Part shown: positions 25,768 to 33,398 of the stretch, in pieces
How the letters are laid out: every line of letters begins with the position of its first letter
Numbering within the stretch: the first letter of the stretch is position 1
Assembly: GCF_000252125.1 (NCBI RefSeq)
Contig: NZ_AHKF01000010.1
Span: forward strand, 248,001 to 312,000
Reading direction: 5' to 3'
DNA from: Flavobacterium frigoris PS1
Lineage (GTDB): Bacteria > Bacteroidota > Bacteroidia > Flavobacteriales > Flavobacteriaceae
DNA length: 64,000 bases
Position numbers and translations under genes: made by a program
Notes under the pieces: generated by a model
What the model saw: the letters and a program-made list of their open reading frames with translations, nothing else
The model's database searches: none
What the model was told of the DNA's origin: nothing

Positions 25768-27321
25768 ATGACAACAATAGCAAATCAATTCGGAATGAAA
25801 GAAGCTTTGGCACAATTGGGCATAAAGGACATAAATGAAGGTACTTCAACAGGTTTAAATCATTTTTCAAATGGAGAAATCCTGGAAAGTTATTCTCCTG
25901 TCGACGGACAATTGATAGCAAAAGTGAAAATGTCAACTGCTGCTGATTACGAAAAGGTAATGCAAACAGCAACAGAAGCTTTCAAAACATTCAAAACGAT
26001 GCCAGCGCCACAACGTGGTGAAATTGTGCGTCAGTTTGGAGAGAAATTACGTAAAAACAAAGAAGCTTTAGGAAAATTGGTTTCTTATGAAATGGGGAAA
26101 TCATTACAAGAAGGATATGGCGAAGTTCAGGAAATGATTGACATCTGTGATTTTGCAGTGGGACTTTCTCGCCAATTGCACGGATTAACGATGCATTCTG
26201 AACGTCCAGGACATAGAATGTACGAACAATACCACCCAATGGGAACTGTTGGGATTATTTCAGCTTTCAATTTTCCAGTAGCGGTTTGGGCTTGGAATAC
26301 AGCTTTAGCTTGGATTTGTGGTGATGTTTGCGTTTGGAAACCATCAGAAAAAACACCTTTATGTGGAATTGCCTGTCAGAACATTATTGCTGAGGTAATA
26401 AAAGAAAACAACCTTCCAGAAGGAATTTCTTGTTTAATTAACGGAGATTATAAAGTGGGAGAAATGATGACTAGCGACAAACGTATTCCTTTAATTTCTG
26501 CAACGGGTTCTACTCGCATGGGAAAAATTGTGGCGCAAACCGTTGCTGGCCGTTTAGGTAAGTCATTATTAGAACTAGGTGGAAACAATGCAATCATTGT
26601 GACGCCAGATGCTGATATAAAAATGACGGTTATTGGTTCAGTTTTTGGAGCGGTAGGAACAGCGGGACAACGTTGTACTTCAACTCGTCGTTTAATTATT
26701 CACGAAAGTATTTATGATAAAGTAAAAGAGGCGATCGTTTCAGCCTATAAACAATTACGCATAGGAAATCCATTGGATGAAAATAACCATGTTGGTCCGC
26801 TTATCGACAAGCACGCAGTGGAGATGTACAGCAAAGCTTTAGAAAAAGTAGTTGCCGAAGGAGGAAAAATCCTTGTTGAAGGTGGTGTTCTTTCTGGTGA
26901 AGGGTATGAAAGTGGTTGTTATGTTAAACCAGCAATTGCTGAAGCAGATAATTCATTTGAAATCGTGCAACATGAAACTTTTGCACCGGTATTGTATTTA
27001 TTGAAATATTCAGGTACGGTAGAAGATGCTATCGCAATCCAAAACGGAGTGGCGCAAGGGTTGTCTTCTGCAATCATGACTAATAATTTGCGTGAAGCAG
27101 AATTGTTCTTGTCAGTTGTTGGCTCAGATTGTGGGATAGCCAATGTAAACATCGGTACATCTGGTGCTGAAATTGGTGGTGCATTTGGAGGAGAAAAAGA
27201 AACAGGTGGTGGACGTGAGTCTGGATCTGATGCTTGGAAAGTGTATATGAGAAGACAAACTAATACAATTAATTACACAACAAGTTTACCTTTGTCACAA
27301 GGGATAAAATTTGATTTGTAA
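25768..27321 (+). CDS. ALDH7-type aldehyde dehydrogenase (L-piperidine-6-carboxylate / alpha-aminoadipic semialdehyde type)
   Basis: The 517-residue protein carries the aldehyde dehydrogenase core: Glu269 in LLELGGNNAII and catalytic Cys303 in GTAGQRCTSTRR. The overall pattern (TMHSERPGHRMYEQYHPMG, GGAFGGEKETGGGRESGSDAWK) fits the ALDH7/antiquitin branch used in lysine breakdown. The last 17 codons plus stop are present a second time at 29153-29206, flanking a two-gene insertion directly downstream. The gene itself is intact. Its original terminator may be the hairpin at 29225-29260. Confidence 0.93.
   Translation: MTTIANQFGMKEALAQLGIKDINEGTSTGLNHFSNGEILESYSPVDGQLIAKVKMSTAADYEKVMQTATEAFKTFKTMPAPQRGEIVRQFGEKLRKNKEALGKLVSYEMGKSLQEGYGEVQEMIDICDFAVGLSRQLHGLTMHSERPGHRMYEQYHPMGTVGIISAFNFPVAVWAWNTALAWICGDVCVWKPSEKTPLCGIACQNIIAEVIKENNLPEGISCLINGDYKVGEMMTSDKRIPLISATGSTRMGKIVAQTVAGRLGKSLLELGGNNAIIVTPDADIKMTVIGSVFGAVGTAGQRCTSTRRLIIHESIYDKVKEAIVSAYKQLRIGNPLDENNHVGPLIDKHAVEMYSKALEKVVAEGGKILVEGGVLSGEGYESGCYVKPAIAEADNSFEIVQHETFAPVLYLLKYSGTVEDAIAIQNGVAQGLSSAIMTNNLREAELFLSVVGSDCGIANVNIGTSGAEIGGAFGGEKETGGGRESGSDAWKVYMRRQTNTINYTTSLPLSQGIKFDL
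27268..27321 (+). repeat. 54-bp direct repeat, left copy (3' end of the aldehyde dehydrogenase)
   Basis: The repeat is the last 17 codons (INYTTSLPLSQGIKFDL) and stop codon of the aldehyde dehydrogenase. It is identical over all 54 bases to 29153-29206, and the match stops at once on both sides. It looks like an attachment or target site duplicated on insertion. Confidence 0.95.
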
Positions 27322-27345
27322 GTTTTAGATTAAAATAAATTTTAT

Positions 27346-27383
27346 AAAAAACGCTTTGTCTTATTTAGATAAAGCGTTTTTTT
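27346..27383 (+). terminator. terminator-like hairpin between the aldehyde dehydrogenase and the kinase gene
   Basis: AAAAAACGCTTT pairs with AAAGCGTTTTTT, and the enclosed segment (TGTCTTATTTAGATA) can extend the stem, followed by a T-run. The kinase ATG lies only 24 bp after it. It should stop read-through from the dehydrogenase, so kinase expression would need read-through, an overlapping promoter or regulated folding. Confidence 0.75.
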
Positions 27384-27406
27384 ATAAATTAGACAAAAAA
27401 AGAATA

Positions 27407-28489
27407 ATGACCAATTTAGAAGGAACATTTACAGATATTTCAGGTTGGCATAAAAATGTTCATTATAGCACTGGTGGTACGCGAAGTAAATATATTGCTT
27501 TGCATCCTGATACAAATGAAGAATATTTTTTTAAAGGATCGAAGGAGACACCTTTAAGAGAAATTCGTTATCCAACTGAATTTTGGTCTGAAATTGTTTC
27601 TTCTAAAATCGGGCAATTTTTAGGTTTTCCAATGTTAGATTATAATATTGCTTATGATAGTAAACACAAACAAAAAATAGGTTGTTTGTCCAAATCGATG
27701 GTTTTTGGTGCTAAAAATAAATTGACCGAAGGGAAAACTTATTTGACAGGATTTAACGCCCAATATAATCCGGATATAGATAAAAAGGACTATACCTTTC
27801 AATTTATTTGTAATGCTTTAAAAAGTTTTTCTTTAGATGAATATATCAAAAACATTATAGAAATTATAGTTTTCGATAGTATCATTGGAAATTCAGATAG
27901 ACACCAAGAGAATTGGGGTATAATAACAAAACATAAAATAATACATCAAGTAAAACCTGAAAAAGAGATTGTTTCTAAAGTAGAAGAGCGAAGTTTCTAC
28001 AGAAAAATAAGAAGATTAACTAGAAAGTTTTTCACTGACGAAAACATCAAATCTGAAAGTATAATAGACAACCAAAATTCTACAGTAAAATTTGAAATTA
28101 AGCATCAAATAGCCCCAATTTATGATAGTGGTTGTTGTCTAGGGAGAGAGCATTTAGATGATAGAATTGTAAAAATGCTAGGTGATTCACAGATGATAGA
28201 AGCTTATGTAAGAAAAGGTAAATCAGAGATTCACTGGGAGGGGAACGACAAAAAAAGGAGTCATTTTGAACTTATAGAATTATTGTTGGGTCAATATCCA
28301 ATTGAAACGATAAGGGTCGTAAATAGAGTTAAGGAGAAATACAACTCCGATGTAATAAAGCAGATAATTGATAATATTGACATCAATATTCCAAATGATT
28401 TAATTAAATTTAAATTATCGGTAACAAGAAAACAATTGATGTTAAAATTGGTAACTTTGCGCATTCAAACATTAATCCAATATTTATGA
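27407..28489 (+). CDS. HipA-like kinase (lacks the HipA N-terminal subdomain 1)
   Basis: The 360-residue protein has the kinase landmarks of the HipA/PI3K-like group: a glycine-rich STGGTRSKY (21-29), a candidate ATP-binding Lys43 in YFFKGS, a helix with Glu62, the catalytic block IIGNSDRHQENWG (Asp164, Asn169), and the metal-binding Asp240 in PIYDSG. Compared with E. coli HipA (about 440 residues) the N-terminal subdomain is absent. I start at the ATG at 27407; the longer frame begins with TTG inside the hairpin. It overlaps the next gene by 4 bp (ATGA). The target is unknown; HipA itself phosphorylates a tRNA synthetase. Confidence 0.75.
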   Translation: MTNLEGTFTDISGWHKNVHYSTGGTRSKYIALHPDTNEEYFFKGSKETPLREIRYPTEFWSEIVSSKIGQFLGFPMLDYNIAYDSKHKQKIGCLSKSMVFGAKNKLTEGKTYLTGFNAQYNPDIDKKDYTFQFICNALKSFSLDEYIKNIIEIIVFDSIIGNSDRHQENWGIITKHKIIHQVKPEKEIVSKVEERSFYRKIRRLTRKFFTDENIKSESIIDNQNSTVKFEIKHQIAPIYDSGCCLGREHLDDRIVKMLGDSQMIEAYVRKGKSEIHWEGNDKKRSHFELIELLLGQYPIETIRVVNRVKEKYNSDVIKQIIDNIDINIPNDLIKFKLSVTRKQLMLKLVTLRIQTLIQYL

Positions 28490-29139
28490 AAGCAATAGGA
28501 CACATACACCTTATCTGGAGAGCAGGTAAAGGCAGTAGAAGAATTTCTGTTGGCACTATAAAAAAAAGTGCCTCAGAAGGAATCCGCTTTCAATATAATC
28601 AAGAAGGTGTTGAACAAGCCAAGAAGTTAGGATTTGTACATTATGAAGGTTTTCCGGATACAGATAAAATTTATAATGAAAATGTTATTGAAATTTTTGG
28701 TCAACGATTAATGCGTAGTGAAAGACCAGATTTGCAAGATTTTTATGATTTTTGGAATATTGATTTAAGTAAAAAAGAAGATAAATATTATATGTTGGCT
28801 TTTACTCAAGGGCTCTTACCAACAGATAATTTTGAGTTTTTGGCTCATTTTAATCCTGTGAAAAATTTATCTTTTGTTACTGAGATAACCAATTTATTAA
28901 AAAGTCAAATACCTTCAGACAAGGTTGCCGATGGAGATGTTTTAAGATATGAATTAGAGCCAAATAATCAATATGATAATAATGCTGTAAAAGTATTCAA
29001 AGAAGATTTATATCTTGGACATATTAAACTAATTCACTGTAGTGTATTCCACAAAACAAATAAGCAGTTTAATTTAACCGTTCAAGGAACTGAAAAAAAT
29101 GGCGTTTTAAAACGAATTTTCGTTAAAGCGAGTCTTTAA
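28486..29139 (+). CDS. HIRAN-domain protein with a possible HipS-like N-terminus
   Basis: The 217-residue protein ends in a HIRAN domain (about 150-215), seen from LRYELEPNNQYDNNAVKVF and LGHIKLI; the ExxNxYDxNAV pattern is characteristic. HIRAN domains bind single-stranded 3' DNA ends in eukaryotic HLTF. The N-terminal 120 residues (ISVGTIKKS, IRFQYN, GFPDTDKIY, VIEIFGQRLM) loosely resemble the HipA N-terminal subdomain that the upstream kinase lacks; this is my inference. The start overlaps the kinase stop, so translation is coupled. Only 13 bp separate its stop from the right repeat. Confidence 0.75.
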   Translation: MKAIGHIHLIWRAGKGSRRISVGTIKKSASEGIRFQYNQEGVEQAKKLGFVHYEGFPDTDKIYNENVIEIFGQRLMRSERPDLQDFYDFWNIDLSKKEDKYYMLAFTQGLLPTDNFEFLAHFNPVKNLSFVTEITNLLKSQIPSDKVADGDVLRYELEPNNQYDNNAVKVFKEDLYLGHIKLIHCSVFHKTNKQFNLTVQGTEKNGVLKRIFVKASL

Positions 29140-29152
29140 TTTATATTCGAAG

Positions 29153-29206
29153 ATTAATTACACAACAAGTTTACCTTTGTCACAAGGGATAAAATTTGAT
29201 TTGTAA
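29153..29206 (+). repeat. 54-bp direct repeat, right copy (orphan dehydrogenase 3' end)
   Basis: It is identical to 27268-27321, including the stop codon, but is detached from any dehydrogenase frame. Its right flank leads straight to the hairpin at 29225-29260, which is probably the original end of the dehydrogenase transcript. Confidence 0.95.
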
Positions 29207-29224
29207 ATAGTAATCATAATAACT

Positions 29225-29260
29225 AAAAAAGGCAATTTGAGTTTTCAAATTGCCTTTTTT
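29225..29260. terminator. strong hairpin terminator after the right repeat
   Basis: AAAAAAGGCAATTTG and CAAATTGCCTTTTTT form a perfect 15-bp stem around AGTTTT. It lies between the cassette and the convergent barrel-protein gene and can act in both directions. Confidence 0.88.
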
Positions 29261-29320
29261 AGTTTAGATTCTTTTGTAATCTTCAAAAGAATCGTTCTGC
29301 TTTTTTGATTTTAATTTGAT

Positions 29321-29824
29321 CTATAAATTAAAAGAAGCGCCAATGTTTAATGTAAACTGGTTGTTTAAGTTGTGACCAAAATCAGTACTGTTTTTGTCAT
29401 ATTTGGCAATAGGAACTCCAGCTTCTCCAAACAATCCAAAACCGTCAGTAAAGAAATAGCGGAAACCCAAATGGGCACCAAAATTTTTCAATCCTAAGTC
29501 TAATCCAGGATAGATATCCATGTTAGGCTCAAGTTGCATTACATTTCCTAGGTTGGCATTAAATCTGGCTTTTAGATCAACACGATCTCCAAAAGAAGGG
29601 TTTTCGTCAGTCAAAGGGTTTGTACGTACTGATAATAAATAATTAGCAGTAAGTCCCAATGACATGTTTTCTCCAATCCCAAAATCAGATGATACAAAAA
29701 CACCGGTTCCACCGTCTTGTAAATTAAGACCAACTTGTCCCTTGACATCACCATTTCCTTTGAAGGCTTGAGCGCTAATTAGACCAAAAGACAATAGTAA
29801 CGATAATGTAATAATTTTTCTCAT
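29321..29824 (-). CDS. small outer-membrane beta-barrel-like protein
   Basis: The 167-residue protein has a signal peptide (MRKIITLSLLLSFGLISAQA) and a mature part of alternating hydrophobic and polar residues with many Gly, Asn and aromatic residues, ending in NIGASFNL with an aromatic near the C-terminus, as in 8-stranded outer-membrane barrels. DUF6646-like proteins of Bacteroidota look like this, but the name is from memory. The function is unknown. Confidence 0.75.
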   Translation of the reverse strand: MRKIITLSLLLSFGLISAQAFKGNGDVKGQVGLNLQDGGTGVFVSSDFGIGENMSLGLTANYLLSVRTNPLTDENPSFGDRVDLKARFNANLGNVMQLEPNMDIYPGLDLGLKNFGAHLGFRYFFTDGFGLFGEAGVPIAKYDKNSTDFGHNLNNQFTLNIGASFNL

Positions 29825-29869
29825 AATTTAGGGGGCTATAAATTGAGTGGCAAAATTAGTTAATAAATA

Positions 29870-30595
29870 CTAATTCCTCCCTTTTTCGTCAAAATACAGT
29901 ACATTCAAAGGCTCGCTTTGCCAGAATTCTTTAGTGTTGATATCCATAATGGTCAAAGGTCCTTTGAAAGCGGCTCCTGTATCTACATTCCAGATGCAAG
30001 CCATTTGCAAGGGCTCTGTTTTTCCAATTCTAGTAACAGGAGTGTGGCCAATATAAATTTCATCATATAATGTCAAGCGTTTTGGATATAATAAATCATT
30101 GGGTTTGATGCTTCGGTCTAACGAAAGTGCAGTTTCCCATAAAGTTCTATCCCAATAAAATAACTTTGGGTAGAATTCGTAAGCTACGCCATTCATATTT
30201 GTAAACCCGGCATGAACAAAAAGACGGTTCTTGTCGTCAAGATGATAATCTTGCAGGGAATCCAAAAAATCAATATGTAGCTGCTTCCTTGTAGAGTCTA
30301 CGTTACCATATGCCATAACTGTCGCTTCTCCGCCGTGTTTGTACCACAATGGGTTGTCCTTGCTGTCTTTAAGCCAATGTAGCAGCAGTTCGTCATGATT
30401 TCCACGAATAAAAATGCAGTTGTTCGTGCTGTTCAATTCGATTAAGAAATCGATAACTTGTGGCGATTGGCTCCAGCCATCTACATAATCTCCCAAAAAA
30501 ATTAAGCTGTCGTGTGGAGTTACCTTGGCTCTTTCCATAATTTGGTGAAGTGCACGCAAGCCACCGTGTATATCACCTATAACTAATGTTCTCAT
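29870..30595 (-). CDS. PPP-family metallophosphoesterase (serine/threonine phosphatase-like)
   Basis: The 241-residue protein has the PPP signature in order: GDIHGGLRAL, GDYVDGW and RGNHDELLLHW, then a VHAGF motif and YIGHTPV. These contain the two-metal ligands (Asp, His, Asp, Asn, His, His). Substrates may be phosphoproteins or dinucleoside polyphosphates as in ApaH relatives. It has no signal peptide. It is followed, 45 bp later, by the barrel protein gene on the same strand. Confidence 0.9.
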   Translation of the reverse strand: MRTLVIGDIHGGLRALHQIMERAKVTPHDSLIFLGDYVDGWSQSPQVIDFLIELNSTNNCIFIRGNHDELLLHWLKDSKDNPLWYKHGGEATVMAYGNVDSTRKQLHIDFLDSLQDYHLDDKNRLFVHAGFTNMNGVAYEFYPKLFYWDRTLWETALSLDRSIKPNDLLYPKRLTLYDEIYIGHTPVTRIGKTEPLQMACIWNVDTGAAFKGPLTIMDINTKEFWQSEPLNVLYFDEKGRN

Positions 30596-31192
30596 TTGAT
30601 GTGTTCTCAGAAGGGTTTTCTAAAACAGCCTGAAAGCTGCTTTGTTTTAATTGATAAAAATAGGCAAAAGAGTTAGTACATAAGAATTTTAAATGCTTTT
30701 TTTCGATGTAAAAGGGCGTAAAGCAGGTCGATTTGAATTGTAATTACTGATTAGCGGTCAAAAAACAGGTTTGATTCCAATTGCCAGAATTGTTCATTTT
30801 ATAAAAGTAACTAAATTAGCTTAAATCACAAAATATAAGGGTAGAAACCACTGTTCCAGCGGCACCTAAATATACCCAGATTTAGTGATTGATTAGATTA
30901 AAAATTAAGGTTAACTTTATAAAAAATTAAAACGCCAGAAAATGAATGCAATTATCGCTTTTTCCCTTTTAATTATCCAAATGTTATGCAGTTTTGTTAA
31001 TGAAATCTTATTTGGCTAAAAAGAACAGTTCAGATGTAAAGATTACACAATGCCTATTGTAGGTCTAAATAGGAGATTGGCTTAATCGCTTCACTGCTTA
31101 ATTAGATCCTTTGTTTTAATGGTATAGAAAATGTAGCTCATTAAAATAGTCATCATCATTTTCTAAAATTGTGTTAGCCACTTATTGGCAGT
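30596..31192. other. 597-bp non-coding stretch
   Basis: I see no convincing gene. A 25-codon open frame at 30942-31019 (MNAIIAFSLL...) would encode a very hydrophobic peptide but has no clear ribosome binding site. Near 30621-30645, CAGC and GCTG form a small hairpin that could belong to the leader of the phosphatase gene. There are no direct repeats or insertion-sequence ends. Confidence 0.4.
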
Positions 31193-32332
31193 CTACTGTA
31201 TGTCGTACTTCATCTTTCTCAAAATTCGCATAGCCTCCTTAAAGGATAAATATACTTGCGGATAGAGTTTTAATAGTGGCTTGGCTTCAATCAGCTTTTC
31301 TTTGGCATCATCAAAACCGTTGAGGTAACAAATCATGAAAGTCGAAGGTAAATTCCCTAAATCTTTATGTTCCCGCTCTGCCAATACCTGTCCTTTCTTT
31401 AATTTTTTTAATAAAGCGAGATTTGAGTTGTAAATGTGGTAAAGCATTTTACGATTGAATTCTGGCGGCTGAAAAAGCATTTCACTTTCAATCTTATAGT
31501 AACCATTCTCATAAAAATAAATGGTTTGTTTTTCCAATGGATAATAACTGGTTTTGTCATTCAAACCTAAGGGGACAAATTCCATAATCGTAAAAGAATG
31601 CTCGTCATAGGTTATCGTGACAACGTCTTGTGCCGAATAGAATAGCTTTACTTGTTCATTGATAAGCTCAATGTCAACACGGGATAAAAAGATTTTACCA
31701 CGGACCCTTTTAGGAATCCCAGCCCAACAGATAATAAATAATTCCTTGAATACTTTGTATTGTGGTGCCATGTCCCTGTGGCGAAAGTTCATGAAATCAA
31801 AAACCCCGTCTAGAGTGTATTCAATATTGTTTCTGGAACCGTTTTCAATACCTATTACCGTTTCGGCATTTTGATAGTTTCTTTCAATTTTACCTACTAT
31901 TGGTGTCGTGTTGCTTCCTACTCTTATGAATACACTGCCAGTAGGTATGGTGTGAATTCCCTTTTTGAAAAAAGAACTATTTTTTTTTGGTTTTACAGTT
32001 ACAAGTCCCACTACCTTGTCCTTCGGCAAATTCGGAAATGGGACATTCTCGTACTGGATTTTTGGTGGATTTTCGAGATAGGCATTTACTAAGTTCTGGA
32101 TGTGACTGTCGTCGAAAAAATCATCGCCTACAATTTCGTTATCCTGATCCTCAACCCCCACAACAATATAGGAATTATTTGTGGGATTAGAATTAGATAG
32201 TGCGCAAATGTGTTTCAAAAATTTTGCTTTTCCTTCCCGAGTGTGTAAGTTCAACTGACGTTTTTTATCATAAAAACTACACTCATCATTGTAGGCGAGC
32301 AGGTTTTTGATTAAAAGGCGCTTGTTGATCAT
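31193..32332 (-). CDS. AlbA_2 (Schlafen-like) domain protein
   Basis: The 379-residue protein has an N-terminal AlbA_2-type region (about 30-150): EGKAKFLKHICALSNS, SYIVVGVEDQDNEIVG and GSVFIRVGSNTTPI match the conserved blocks of this putative nucleic-acid or nucleotide-binding domain. The C-terminal 200 residues are not recognised. Database entries often call such proteins ATP-binding. It stands alone, and its 3' side is a long empty stretch. A defence role is known for some Schlafen-like proteins, but nothing here shows it. Confidence 0.75.
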   Translation of the reverse strand: MINKRLLIKNLLAYNDECSFYDKKRQLNLHTREGKAKFLKHICALSNSNPTNNSYIVVGVEDQDNEIVGDDFFDDSHIQNLVNAYLENPPKIQYENVPFPNLPKDKVVGLVTVKPKKNSSFFKKGIHTIPTGSVFIRVGSNTTPIVGKIERNYQNAETVIGIENGSRNNIEYTLDGVFDFMNFRHRDMAPQYKVFKELFIICWAGIPKRVRGKIFLSRVDIELINEQVKLFYSAQDVVTITYDEHSFTIMEFVPLGLNDKTSYYPLEKQTIYFYENGYYKIESEMLFQPPEFNRKMLYHIYNSNLALLKKLKKGQVLAEREHKDLGNLPSTFMICYLNGFDDAKEKLIEAKPLLKLYPQVYLSFKEAMRILRKMKYDIQ

Positions 32333-32456
32333 TTGGTAAATACGGAGGTTGAAAAATAGTTAAAAGTCGAGTTAACGAGCTAAAGTAAAATTTATTCCCT
32401 AAATTTATGTATTGATTTTACGTTGTTAATATACTAATTTTTAATAATTTAAAGAT

Positions 32457-33272
32457 ATGAAAAGGATAAAATTTTGCCTCAAAGGCTTTTTTGCAATAAC
32501 CTTAATGGGTTTATTTTTTTTGGGATGTGATAGTAATAACGATACACCAGAAAATTCAAGGCTTACTGTTCGAATGGCAGATGCGCCAGGGAATTATGAT
32601 GCTGTATTTGTGGAATTGGTTGATGTAATGATTAAAAACGCTGATGATGCTGATGGTAGCAAAGGATGGGTAAGTATAGGGAATGTAACTCCAGGAATAC
32701 ACGATTTGTTGAAGTTAACCGGAGGAGTAAATGTGGTATTGGCAGATAATACAGTTCCTTCTGGATATTTGGGACAAATCAGGTTGCTTTTGGGGGACAA
32801 AAACACAGTGGTTAAAAACGGAGTGAGATACGATCTGAAAACTCCAAGTGCCCAACAGTCTGGATTAAAATTAAAAATTAACCAAACCTTGGTTGCGGGT
32901 GCGACCTATGAGTTTATGTTAGATTTTGACGTGAAGAGTTCTGTAGTTGTTCAGGCGGGGAATTCAGGAAATTATAACCTTCATCCGGTGATCAGAGTGT
33001 CAACGACGGCAACATCAGGAGTGATAAAAGGGACTGTTAGTCCAATTCCTACTGATGCAAAAGCACTGGGAGCTTCCGTTAAAGTGGGTGACGTTACAAT
33101 TTCAGCATTTGCAAATGACTTGGGGATGTTTCAACTAAACGGAATTCCTGCAGGAACTTATGATGTAAAAATAACATATGAATTGGCAGCTGTAGAGCAA
33201 ACTAAAATAGTTTATGGTGTAATTGTAATGGATGGTAAAGTCACTGATATGGGTAGTACCTCCTTGCCGTAA
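32457..33272 (+). CDS. DUF4382 lipoprotein
   Basis: The 271-residue protein has a lipoprotein signal (LMGLFFLGC, Cys24), then a DUF4382-type domain: RLTVRMADAPGNYDAVFVELVDVMIK, GIHDLLKLTGG, GQIRLLLGDKN and LHPVIRVS. The final 85 residues (GVIKGTVSP, GMFQLNGIPAGTYDVKI) look like a carboxypeptidase-regulatory-like beta-sandwich. The function is unknown; it is probably on the outer membrane. A terminator follows it. Confidence 0.85.
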   Translation: MKRIKFCLKGFFAITLMGLFFLGCDSNNDTPENSRLTVRMADAPGNYDAVFVELVDVMIKNADDADGSKGWVSIGNVTPGIHDLLKLTGGVNVVLADNTVPSGYLGQIRLLLGDKNTVVKNGVRYDLKTPSAQQSGLKLKINQTLVAGATYEFMLDFDVKSSVVVQAGNSGNYNLHPVIRVSTTATSGVIKGTVSPIPTDAKALGASVKVGDVTISAFANDLGMFQLNGIPAGTYDVKITYELAAVEQTKIVYGVIVMDGKVTDMGSTSLP

Positions 33273-33295
33273 CATGGAATAATAAATGTTTTAAT

Positions 33296-33325
33296 AAAAA
33301 AGCAGCTGTATGACAGCTGCTTTTT
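33296..33325 (+). terminator. terminator after the DUF4382 gene
   Basis: AAAAAGCAGCTGT pairs with ACAGCTGCTTTTT around ATG, followed by more T residues. It lies between convergent genes. Confidence 0.85.
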
Positions 33326-33398
33326 AGTTTTTTTTTAATTTGATTGGGGTTTCGATATTTTTAGGCTTCGTTACCACGCTTACTAATTTGCTTTAAAA

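Larger units (their letters stand above)
27268..29206 (+). mobile_element. candidate compact mobile cassette between 54-bp direct repeats, no recombinase
   Basis: One repeat unit plus insert is 1885 bp. The order is: left repeat, hairpin (27346-27383), HipA-like kinase, HIRAN-domain gene, a 13-bp tail and right repeat. The insert is visibly poorer in G+C than the flanking dehydrogenase; one 60-base line near 28381 has only 12 G/C. There are no terminal inverted repeats and no transposase or integrase. Insertion at the very end of a conserved gene with the gene end rebuilt resembles integrative elements, so mobilisation in trans or by homologous recombination is inferred. Confidence 0.75.

Noticed and set aside
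27268..29206. Reading the 54-bp repeat as a transposon target-site duplication
   Set aside because: Target duplications are normally 2-14 bp, there are no terminal inverted repeats and no transposase; a codon-exact gene end fits an attachment-site or recombination event better.
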